From: RYN-433 sp036558265
GTDB taxonomy: Bacteria > Planctomycetota > Phycisphaerae > Tepidisphaerales > Tepidisphaeraceae
Assembly: GCA_036558265.1 (NCBI GenBank)
Contig: DATBFY010000434.1
Span: forward strand, 1-10,313
Direction of reading: 5' to 3'
Length of the DNA stretch: 10,313 nt
Under the pieces are notes generated by a model. The model searched no databases. It saw only the letters and a list, made by a program, of their open reading frames with translations, and was not told the DNA's origin. Below, in pieces: positions 1-6,388 of this stretch; the stretch's first letter is position 1; every line of letters begins with the position of its first letter. Made by a program: the position numbers and the translations under genes.

Positions 1-77
1 TGGGGGTGGCGGGGGTGCTGTGGCTGGCGGGGGCGCCGTTTTTGAAGCGGGATACGGATCGGGTGGAGCGGGGGTGA
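1..77 (+). CDS. Possible C-terminal end of a membrane protein (partial)
   Basis: An open frame enters from the left edge and stops at TGA 75-77. The readable tail is GVAGVLWLAGAPFLKRDTDR followed by VERG. A short hydrophobic stretch followed by a charged, basic and acidic tail resembles the cytoplasmic end after the last membrane helix of a transporter, for example a major facilitator family protein. Only about 24 residues are visible, so the family cannot be assigned. The G-heavy third codon positions match those of the gene at 929-2164, which mildly supports real coding. It could also be chance open frame in G-rich DNA. Confidence 0.35.
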   Translation, partial: GVAGVLWLAGAPFLKRDTDRVERG

Positions 78-87
78 GGGGGGTGGG

Positions 88-119
88 AAGGCAAAAGGCA
101 AAGGGCAAAAGGCAAAAGG
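88..119. repeat. Heptad tandem repeat AAGGCAA
   Basis: Four and a half head-to-tail copies of a 7-bp unit: AAGGCAA, AAGGCAA, AGGGCAA, AAGGCAA, AAGG. Only one substitution interrupts the array. The A-rich units stand out from the surrounding G-rich DNA. A 7-bp period is not compatible with a conserved reading frame. Function unknown; replication slippage would explain it. Confidence 0.85.
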
Positions 120-192
120 AGGAGGGAGGGCTCTGATTTGCGCCTGGGGGTGAGGGGTGTTAAACGGGGTGATTTGGCGCGCGATTTTTTCT

Positions 193-221
193 GGGATGGG
201 GAGTTTTGGGGAGATTTGGGG
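193..221 (+). other. Candidate G-quadruplex with 10-bp period
   Basis: Four G-tracts on the + strand (193-195, 198-201, 208-211, 218-221) are separated by loops AT, AGTTTT and AGATTT. The last three tracts repeat every 10 bp. The spacing fits a three-layer G-quadruplex pattern. It lies ten bases before the first 53-bp palindrome. No function can be read from the sequence. Confidence 0.45.
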
Positions 222-230
222 AGTTGGTTG

Positions 231-283
231 GGAGTTCATGCGTTAGCGTGTGTTAATTGAAGACACGCTGAAGCGTGAACTCC
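231..283. repeat. 53-bp imperfect palindrome, copy 1
   Basis: The left half begins GGAGTTCATGCGTTAGCGTG and the right half ends CACGCTGAAGCGTGAACTCC; the halves are inverted repeats with a few mismatches around a central AATT. The right half also contains its own small palindrome, CACGCT-GA-AGCGTG, so each half can fold alone or with the other. A second copy lies at 781-833 and aligns best in inverted orientation. This is a REP-like or miniature-element architecture. Mobility is inferred only. Confidence 0.8.
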
Positions 284-405
284 GAGCTGCGGGAATGATA
301 CGATCTGGGGAGGGGTGGGAATCTGAAGTATTGAAATTGAAAGGGGTTATGATCCGCCCGGGTGGAAAAAACCGGCCCCAAAGCGGCCCCCTGGGCGACG
401 GTTTG

Positions 406-449
406 TGGCCCCGGGATGGCCCCGCGGTGGCCCTGCGTTGGCCCTGGGG
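406..449. repeat. 11-bp tandem repeat TGGCCC-N5
   Basis: Four contiguous 11-bp units: TGGCCCCGGGA, TGGCCCCGCGG, TGGCCCTGCGT, TGGCCCTGGGG. The first six bases are constant; the last five vary but stay G/C-rich. Two more GGCCCC blocks lie just upstream at 374-379 and 385-390. The period is not a multiple of three, which argues against coding. The array leads directly into the hairpin array at 462-543, so both may be parts of one composite element. Confidence 0.75.
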
Positions 450-461
450 TGCACTTCTGTC

Positions 462-543
462 GCCCCTTACGGGGCTGATCGTTGGTTGCATTTAATACCC
501 ACGGCTTACGCCGTGGGCTATGTTCTTTCGCCGCTCCGCGGCG
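462..543. repeat. Three-hairpin array with a shared TTAC loop
   Basis: Three perfect stem-loops follow each other. The first has stem GCCCC/GGGGC (462-466, 471-475) with loop TTAC. The second has stem CCCACGGC/GCCGTGGG (498-505, 510-517), again with loop TTAC. The third has stem CGCCGC/GCGGCG (529-534, 538-543) with loop TCC. The first two share the loop but not the stem sequence, suggesting that structure rather than stem sequence is kept. From memory, similar strings of 'stem-TTAC-stem' repeats occur in other environmental bacterial genomes; I cannot check this here. Confidence 0.75.
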
Positions 544-635
544 GTCGGTGCAGGCGTATTCGGTTGTCAATGAGCGCTTCTACAGGAAGGCGCGGGGTTG
601 CGCGCCGGTGACGCTTCGGGCGCCATCAAGGTTGC

Positions 636-665
636 GGGAGGTGGGGATTTGCTGGGGTTTTCGGG
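636..665 (+). other. Candidate G-quadruplex
   Basis: Four G-tracts on the + strand (636-638, 643-646, 654-657, 663-665) have loops of 4, 7 and 5 bases. This fits the usual G3+ with loops of 1-7 pattern. The local background is already very G-rich, so chance is a real alternative. Confidence 0.35.
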
Positions 666-696
666 TGAAATCTTTTTTATTTTTCGGGTGGAGGGG

Positions 697-757
697 GTGG
701 CGCCGCGCGCGTCATGGGAGCGCAACAAAACGTCGGAATATTTGCGCGCGGCGCCAC
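697..757. repeat. Perfect 14-bp inverted repeat
   Basis: GTGGCGCCGCGCGC at 697-710 is exactly complementary to GCGCGCGGCGCCAC at 744-757, with a 33-base loop between. A stem this long and GC-rich would be very stable in RNA or as a cruciform. There is no T-tract next to it, so it is not a classical terminator. It lies between the two 53-bp palindromes. Confidence 0.7.
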
Positions 758-780
758 TGGGGAAAACGCAAAGAAGCACG

Positions 781-833
781 GGACGTACGCTTTAGCGTGT
801 CTTCAATTCAAAGCACGCTAACGCGTGAACTCC
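781..833. repeat. 53-bp imperfect palindrome, copy 2
   Basis: This second copy of the 231-283 palindrome starts GGACGTACGCTTTAGCGTGT and ends CACGCTAACGCGTGAACTCC. Its reverse complement aligns to copy 1 over the full length with about six substitutions and two single-base gaps, better than the direct alignment. Its right half contains CACGC-TAAC-GCGTG, equivalent to the inner hairpin of copy 1 with a changed centre. It ends about 95 bp before the thioredoxin-like gene, just upstream of a weak candidate promoter. Confidence 0.8.
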
Positions 834-840
834 GAACGCC

Positions 841-870
841 TTGTACCTGGGTATTGCGCGACGTTATCAT
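841..870 (+). promoter_or_regulatory. Weak candidate promoter for the thioredoxin-like gene
   Basis: TTGTAC (841-846) and TATCAT (865-870) are 18 bases apart and resemble a housekeeping -35/-10 pair. The -10 matches five of six consensus positions and the -35 only three. It lies about 60 bases upstream of the start codon and just after a palindromic repeat. Chance matches at this level are common. Confidence 0.3.
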
Positions 871-918
871 GCGTTCCCTGACGTTCCCCGCGTCGCATCG
901 ATTGCAATTTTCGAACTT

Positions 919-924
919 GGGAGG
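919..924 (+). promoter_or_regulatory. Shine-Dalgarno sequence fixing the start at 929
   Basis: GGGAGG ends four bases before ATG 929. It decides the start of this gene: the same frame stays open back to 482, but only the 929 start has both a ribosome binding site and an immediately following signal peptide. Confidence 0.8.
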
Positions 925-928
925 AAAC

Positions 929-2164
929 ATGTCCCGCTCCGTCACGACTGCGCTGATCGCGTTGATGGTTCTCGCGTGCGTACCCGTCTTGTCGCTTGCC
1001 GACGTGAACGTGGGTGATCGGCCGACGCTGGTGTTCAACTCGGCCAATGGGATGGGGACGGTGAACCTGGAAAAGCTCAAGGGGAAGATGGTGATCGTGG
1101 ATTTCTGGGCGACGTGGTGCGGGCCGTGCATGGCCGAGGCCGACCACATGGTGCAGGTCAACACCAGTTACGCGCCCAAGGGGCTGCAGATGATCGGGAT
1201 CAGCCTGGACCAGGACAAGCCGTCGATGATCCGGGTGGCGCAGGAGAAGGGGTTCGCGTGGCCTCAGTATTTCGACGGGCGGGTGTGGCAGAACCAGATC
1301 GGGCGGCAGTGGGGGATCAACTCGATCCCGGCGACCTTCGTGATCGGCCCGGACGGGGACGTGCTGTGGAAGGGTCATCCGGCGAACCTGGATAACGCGC
1401 TGGCGGCGGCGTTCAAGAATCATCCGCCGCGGCTGGTGGATGAGAAGGTGCTGGCGGACGCGAACGCGCTGGCGGACAAGATCGACGCGGCGCTCAAGGA
1501 GAACGGACAGGCGTCGGCGATCAAGCTGCTGGCTGCCGTGCCGGCCGATGCGAAGAAGGACGGCAAGTTCGCCGAGCGGATGGCGGACATCGAGAAGCAG
1601 CTTGGCGAGTATGCGACCAAGTCACTGGCGGAGATCGATCCGCTGATCCAGGACAAGAAGTACGTTGAGGCGGCGAGCCGGCTGAGCGACCTGACCAAGG
1701 CGCTGGGCGCGCTGCCGGCGGGGTCGGACGCGAAGAAGAAGTTGTCGGAGCTGATGTCGAATCCGGAGGCGAAGGCGCAGTTCGAGGCGGCGCAGAAGAA
1801 GAAGGCGGCGGATGATGAGCTGGCGGTGGCCAAGCGGATGCAGGGGGAGGGGAAGGACGACCAGGCGTACCTGAGGTTCAAGGCCGTGGCGACGAACTTC
1901 GCGGGGACGCCGGCGGCGGACGAGGCCAAGGGGCTGATGGCGGCGTACGAGCAGAAGAACCCTGGGGTGGTGGCGAAGGCGAACGAGGCGGCGGCGGCGG
2001 GGAAGGCGAACGCGGCGCTGGGGATGGCGGCCAACTATGCGCGGGCGGGGCGGGTGGACCTGGCAAAGCGGAAGTACCAGGAGGTGATCGCGGCGTATCC
2101 GAATACGAGTTATGCGCAGAAAGCGCAGGCGGCGATTGCGGAGTTGGAGGGGAAGGGGAAGTGA
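929..2164 (+). CDS. Exported TlpA-like thioredoxin-fold protein with helical TPR-like tail
   Basis: A 411-residue protein. Residues 1-24 form a signal peptide (one Arg, a hydrophobic core, probable cleavage after LSLA), so it should act outside the cytoplasm, as TlpA/ResA-type proteins do. Residues about 28-155 are a thioredoxin-like domain: the redox motif WCGPC is at 63-67 after VDFWAT, and the cis-proline is P134 in SIPATFVI. These residues support thiol-disulphide exchange, probably reduction of partner proteins. From about 165 to 411 the chain is Ala/Lys/Glu-rich and helical with TPR-like units, the clearest at about 345-405 (NYARAGRVDLAKRKYQEVIA). That tail is about as long as the redox domain again and probably binds a partner, which I cannot identify. 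C17 in VLAC could be read as a poor lipobox, but signal peptidase I cleavage looks better. No neighbour is co-directional and close enough for an operon. Confidence 0.9.
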   Translation: MSRSVTTALIALMVLACVPVLSLADVNVGDRPTLVFNSANGMGTVNLEKLKGKMVIVDFWATWCGPCMAEADHMVQVNTSYAPKGLQMIGISLDQDKPSMIRVAQEKGFAWPQYFDGRVWQNQIGRQWGINSIPATFVIGPDGDVLWKGHPANLDNALAAAFKNHPPRLVDEKVLADANALADKIDAALKENGQASAIKLLAAVPADAKKDGKFAERMADIEKQLGEYATKSLAEIDPLIQDKKYVEAASRLSDLTKALGALPAGSDAKKKLSELMSNPEAKAQFEAAQKKKAADDELAVAKRMQGEGKDDQAYLRFKAVATNFAGTPAADEAKGLMAAYEQKNPGVVAKANEAAAAGKANAALGMAANYARAGRVDLAKRKYQEVIAAYPNTSYAQKAQAAIAELEGKGK

Positions 2165-2177
2165 CGCCGGTGCATCG

Positions 2178-2273
2178 TTGGGTGGCATGGGCAAGCGTAC
2201 TCGCTTGCCCGTGTTCGTTGGGCGGTGGACAGAAGGCCACGGGCAACGGAGTACCGTTGCCCATGCCACCCAA
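2178..2273. repeat. Inverted pair of hairpin repeats between convergent genes
   Basis: Two 36-bp units face each other at 2178-2213 and 2238-2273. Read outward from each neighbouring gene, both begin TTGGGTGGCATGGGCAA and end TTGCCCGTG, and each folds into a hairpin with loop TACT. The stem bases next to the loop differ between units, GCG/CGC in one and CGG/CCG in the other, so pairing is kept. Unit 2 abuts the stop codon of the deaminase gene at 2274; unit 1 begins 13 bases after the stop of the thioredoxin-like gene. The transcript of each gene would therefore carry the same 3' hairpin. It may act as a bidirectional terminator or transcript-end stabiliser, though there is no T-tract. The two arms can also pair with each other across a 24-base centre. 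Confidence 0.85.
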
Positions 2274-3458
2274 TCAGGTCAGGGAGAGGAGTTGTTCGAC
2301 GAAGGCGCGCTGCCTGGGGTTGGTGGCGGTCTTGAGGAATTCTTTGAAGAGGGCGCGGCTTTGGTTGGCGAGGACGTCGCCGACGATTCGGGGCATCTGG
2401 CTTTCGGGGCTTTGCGGGGGCTGGACGCGGCCGCTGCCGCTGTCGGCGGGGGCGCGCAGGGCGTAGAGGATCGTGTCCAATGCGGCCTCCATCGCGGCGC
2501 CGGTGCACATGACGCAGGGTTCGAGGGTGCTGACGAGGATCAGGTCGCGGGCGTCCTGGGGGATTTTTGCGGCGGCGTCGCGGAAGGCGATCATCTCGGC
2601 GTGGGCGGTGCGGTCCTGGGTCGAGTTCAGGCGGTTGAAGCCGCGGGCGATGATGCGGCCCTGGCCGTCGCAGAGGACGCAGCCGATGGGGGCTTCGCCT
2701 GCGGCGAGTGCCTCGCGGGCGACGGCGAGGGCTTCGTGCATGAGGCGCTCGATGGCGGCGGTGGTGAGGTGGATGGGGGTAGGCGACGCGCGGTGGAGTA
2801 CATCGTCGAGGCGCTGGAGCATGTGGGCGGTGTCGCGCCAGACGCCGCGTGCGCCGGCCTCGCGCAGGGTCTGCTCCGACTGATAGCCGGTGAGCACGCC
2901 CAGGCCGATGACGCCGGCGTGCCTGGCGGCGTGCATGTCGTAGAGGGTGTCGCCGACCATGGCGCATTGGGCGGGGGAGAGGCCGCTCTTTTTGACCGCG
3001 GCGATGACGATATCGGGCGAGGGCTTGGATTCTTTCGCGTCGTCGGCGGTGGTCATCCGATCGCAGGCGGATTCGAGGTCGATGCCGGCGGCCTGCTGGA
3101 GGGCGTCGAGTTGCTTTTGGTTGCTCGAGGTGGCCAGGACGACTTTCAGGCTGCGCTCGCGAAGGGTGGCGAGCAGATCCAGCGCTTTTGGGAAGGTCTC
3201 GAGGCCTTTCGATTTGGCGATACGGGCGAATTCGTCGGATTCCTCGCGGCGCAGGGCGTCGCCGTCCGTCTGGTCGGCGGACTTGCCCAGGATTGAAGGG
3301 ACCAGCTTGTCGCCGCCCTTGCCGATCTCGACCTCGATGCGGTCGGGGGCGACGCGGTAGCCGTGGCGGTCGAAGGCGATGTGCCAGGCCTGCACGTGGG
3401 CGGGGTTGGAATCGACCAGCGTGCCGTCGATGTCAAAGATCATGGCGTCGAGGGCCAT
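2274..3458 (-). CDS. Fusion of HAD-family phosphatase and zinc nucleoside deaminase
   Basis: A 394-residue two-domain protein in one unbroken frame. Residues 1-220 are a HAD hydrolase of the phosphoglycolate-phosphatase/beta-phosphoglucomutase type: motif I DIDGT at 9-13 (nucleophile D9, acid/base D11), T110 in VVLATSS, K145 in KPSPD, and acidic motif GDTLYD at 169-174. The second Asp of motif I points to phosphatase activity. Residues about 232-394 are a cytidine deaminase-fold domain with zinc ligands H286 (HAE, E288 as proton shuttle) and C315/C318 (EPCVMC). It resembles TadA/guanine-deaminase-type enzymes, but the substrate is not clear. Coupled dephosphorylation and deamination of a nucleotide is an attractive inference, not shown. 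ATG 3458 was chosen because the HAD fold starts at once; an upstream start would overlap the divergent gene. MIFD at 3443 is an alternative. No clear ribosome binding site is seen. Confidence 0.9.
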   Translation of the reverse strand: MALDAMIFDIDGTLVDSNPAHVQAWHIAFDRHGYRVAPDRIEVEIGKGGDKLVPSILGKSADQTDGDALRREESDEFARIAKSKGLETFPKALDLLATLRERSLKVVLATSSNQKQLDALQQAAGIDLESACDRMTTADDAKESKPSPDIVIAAVKKSGLSPAQCAMVGDTLYDMHAARHAGVIGLGVLTGYQSEQTLREAGARGVWRDTAHMLQRLDDVLHRASPTPIHLTTAAIERLMHEALAVAREALAAGEAPIGCVLCDGQGRIIARGFNRLNSTQDRTAHAEMIAFRDAAAKIPQDARDLILVSTLEPCVMCTGAAMEAALDTILYALRAPADSGSGRVQPPQSPESQMPRIVGDVLANQSRALFKEFLKTATNPRQRAFVEQLLSLT

Positions 3459-3518
3459 GAGGGCATTGGAGCAGATCGAGGCGGGTGCGCGAACACGGCA
3501 AATCGCACGGGAAGGGAA

Positions 3519-3548
3519 TTGATTGCTCCCGCATCCATCGCGGATAAT
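3519..3548 (+). promoter_or_regulatory. Candidate promoter giving a very short leader
   Basis: TTGATT (3519-3524) and GATAAT (3543-3548) are 18 bases apart and match the housekeeping -35/-10 consensus at four and five of six positions. Transcription would start around 3555, only a few bases before ATG 3559. That agrees with the lack of a Shine-Dalgarno sequence there and argues against the alternative ATG at 3547, which would overlap the -10 box. Confidence 0.4.
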
Positions 3549-3558
3549 GCGAGTCGAT

Positions 3559-4602
3559 ATGAAACACCTCTTCGCACTGTGCATGCTGATCGTCGTCTCG
3601 TTCTCCGCCCGATCCCAGGACGCTGACAAATCCCCTGCGGAGCAGCTTCCGCCTCACATCACGCGGCTGACGCATTTCGGCGAGCGGGCCGATTTCTCGC
3701 ACGACGGCAAGCGCATCCTGTTCGTGGAGAAGACCTACGGGGACGTGTACGAGGTGGAGATCGCGACCGGCGTCATCCGGCCGGTGACGCACCACTTTTT
3801 TCATAACGGGTTCACGCGCGCGCTCTACCTGGCCAACGGGGACATCCTGCTCTCGGGGTGCAAGACGTTTGACCCGAATAACCCGCACTACAGCCGCAGC
3901 CATTGTGAGCTGTCGGTGCTCGACAAGTCCTTCACGCGTCCGCCGACGCCGCTTGGGGAGATGTGCTCGGAAGGGCCGTGCGTCTCGCGGACGAAGATGC
4001 GGATCGCCTGGACGCTGACCACGGCGCAGGCCCCGGACAAGCTCAAGCCGGGCCAGTCGCAGATCTGGATGGGGGACATCGAGATCGACCCGCGCACGAG
4101 CTCGCCGCGGATCGTGAACAAGCGGTTGGCGCTGGACAGCACGAGCCTGCCGTTCAAGTGCACGCTGGAGTGCCAGAACTTCCGCCCGCCGCAGGAGGAG
4201 GAGATGACGTTCTCGGCGTACGGCTACCAGGGCACGGACGTGATGGGCGTGGACCTGAAGACCGGCAAGGTGACCAACTACTCGAACGCGCCCAATCAGT
4301 ATGACGAGCCGGAGGGGATCTTTCCGGACGGGCAGTACACGCTGGTGGAGTGCGACAAGCACACTGCGGGCAAGCCCAAGCGCGGCCCGGGGCAGGTGGA
4401 CCTGTACAAGCTGAAACTCGACGGAAGCGGCCAGACGCAGCGGCTGACGTTCTTCAACGATTACGAGGGGTACAAGGCGAGCAACCCGGTGGTGAGCGAT
4501 GACGGGCGGTTCATGGCGTTTCAGATGGCGCGGTCGAAGGATCCGGCGGGGGTGGGGTATGGGATTTTTCTGTATGACTTCACGAAGGCGCCGGTGAAGT
4601 AG
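3559..4602 (+). CDS. Exported TolB/PD40-type beta-propeller protein
   Basis: A 347-residue protein. Residues 1-17 (MKHLFALCMLIVVSFSA) form a signal peptide, so the mature protein is secreted or periplasmic. The rest is beta-rich with TolB-like PD40 blades: ADFSHDGKRILFVEKTYGDV near the start, EGIFPDGQYTLVE late in the middle, and VSDDGRFMAFQM near the end. Such propellers usually bind partners or form the non-catalytic half of larger proteins. No peptidase, kinase or OmpA domain follows, so no enzyme activity can be assigned. The mature chain has about eight cysteines, including MCSEGPC and KCTLEC, suggesting disulphides; an exported thioredoxin-like protein is encoded 1.4 kb upstream, though not in the same operon. 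The start at 3559 fits the signal peptide and the candidate promoter; ATG 3547 would add four residues. It converges on gltD. Confidence 0.8.
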   Translation: MKHLFALCMLIVVSFSARSQDADKSPAEQLPPHITRLTHFGERADFSHDGKRILFVEKTYGDVYEVEIATGVIRPVTHHFFHNGFTRALYLANGDILLSGCKTFDPNNPHYSRSHCELSVLDKSFTRPPTPLGEMCSEGPCVSRTKMRIAWTLTTAQAPDKLKPGQSQIWMGDIEIDPRTSSPRIVNKRLALDSTSLPFKCTLECQNFRPPQEEEMTFSAYGYQGTDVMGVDLKTGKVTNYSNAPNQYDEPEGIFPDGQYTLVECDKHTAGKPKRGPGQVDLYKLKLDGSGQTQRLTFFNDYEGYKASNPVVSDDGRFMAFQMARSKDPAGVGYGIFLYDFTKAPVK

Positions 4603-4604
4603 AA

Positions 4605-4630
4605 CCGGGCGAATCTTGCGATTCGCCCGG
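4605..4630. terminator. Strong bidirectional hairpin between convergent genes
   Basis: A perfect 11-bp stem CCGGGCGAATC/GATTCGCCCGG (4605-4615, 4620-4630) encloses a four-base loop TTGC. It begins two bases after the propeller gene's stop and lies 32 bases after the gltD stop on the other strand, so both transcripts would fold it. There is no T-tract on either side, so termination would be unlike the classical intrinsic type; it could instead block 3' exonucleases. Confidence 0.65.
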
Positions 4631-4662
4631 GGAACTCAACCATCTTCAAGTGTTGGCGGCCG

Positions 4663-6180
<1,518 letters not shown>

Positions 6181-6211
6181 CTGACTTGGTTTCCTCGCGA
6201 TTCAGTTCAAT

Positions 6212-6382
6212 TCACCGCAGAGGCGCAGAGGACGCAGAGAAGAGAGAGAAGAAATCGTGTGTGGCAGCGGAGAAAAGCAAATCTCTTCTCCCACTGCTTC
6301 TCTTCATCTGTGTTCATCCGTCGTTATCTGTGGCTAATTCTTCCTCGTACTTTTCTCTGCGACCTCTGCGTCTCTGCGGTGA
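6212..6382. repeat. Inverted-repeat element in the gltB-gltD gap
   Basis: Two 30-bp arms (6212-6241 and 6353-6382) are inverted repeats with 28 of 30 positions complementary. Each arm is a short tandem array: the left reads CGCAGAGG, CGCAGAGGA, CGCAGAGA. Between them lies a second repeated motif at about 6304-6335, with ATCTGTG twice and a degenerate copy between, and a weaker inner stem GGAGAA/TTCTCC (6269-6274, 6286-6291). The element starts six bases after the gltB stop and ends 31 bases before the gltD start, sparing the gltD ribosome binding site. From memory, this kind of CGCAGAG/ATCTGTG repeat is scattered in many unrelated environmental bacteria; its function is unknown to me. In a gltBD transcript it would form a long stem. 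Confidence 0.85.
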
Positions 6383-6388
6383 GCTCTC

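Larger units (their letters stand above)
78..928. other. Repeat-rich non-coding region of about 850 bp
   Basis: No convincing gene is seen here on either strand. Short open frames exist in several frames but have no recognisable protein and run straight through tandem repeats with 7-, 10- and 11-bp periods, which do not keep a reading frame. The stretch holds the repeats, hairpins and G-rich tracts listed separately, and at its right end the leader and ribosome binding site of the thioredoxin-like gene. The rest (about 120-190, 284-405, 545-635, 666-696) is GC-rich sequence in which I see no clear feature. Confidence 0.75.

Noticed and set aside
88..545. CRISPR array
   Set aside because: The repeats have 7-, 10- and 11-bp periods or are hairpins of different sequence; there are no 24-40-bp direct repeats with unique spacers.
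482..928. In-frame N-terminal extension of the thioredoxin-like gene
   Set aside because: The frame is open, but it runs through the hairpin array, the inverted repeat and a palindrome. The ribosome binding site and signal peptide are at 929.
929..1000. Lipoprotein signal at C17 of the thioredoxin-like protein
   Set aside because: VLAC is a weak lipobox and the sequence after it stays hydrophobic until LSLA, a better signal peptidase I site.
2112..3296. Long + strand open frame opposite the HAD-deaminase gene
   Set aside because: It is antisense to a well-supported gene, is Gly/Val/Ala-rich with no recognisable domain, and spans the paired-hairpin repeat. High GC leaves such frames open.
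3459..3629. 57-residue N-terminal extension of the HAD-deaminase gene
   Set aside because: It would overlap the start and candidate promoter of the divergent gene, and HAD proteins begin directly before the DxDGT motif.
4603..4662. dif-like recombination site at the skew change
   Set aside because: The only palindrome is the CCGGGCGAATC hairpin; no XerC/XerD-type half sites are recognisable.
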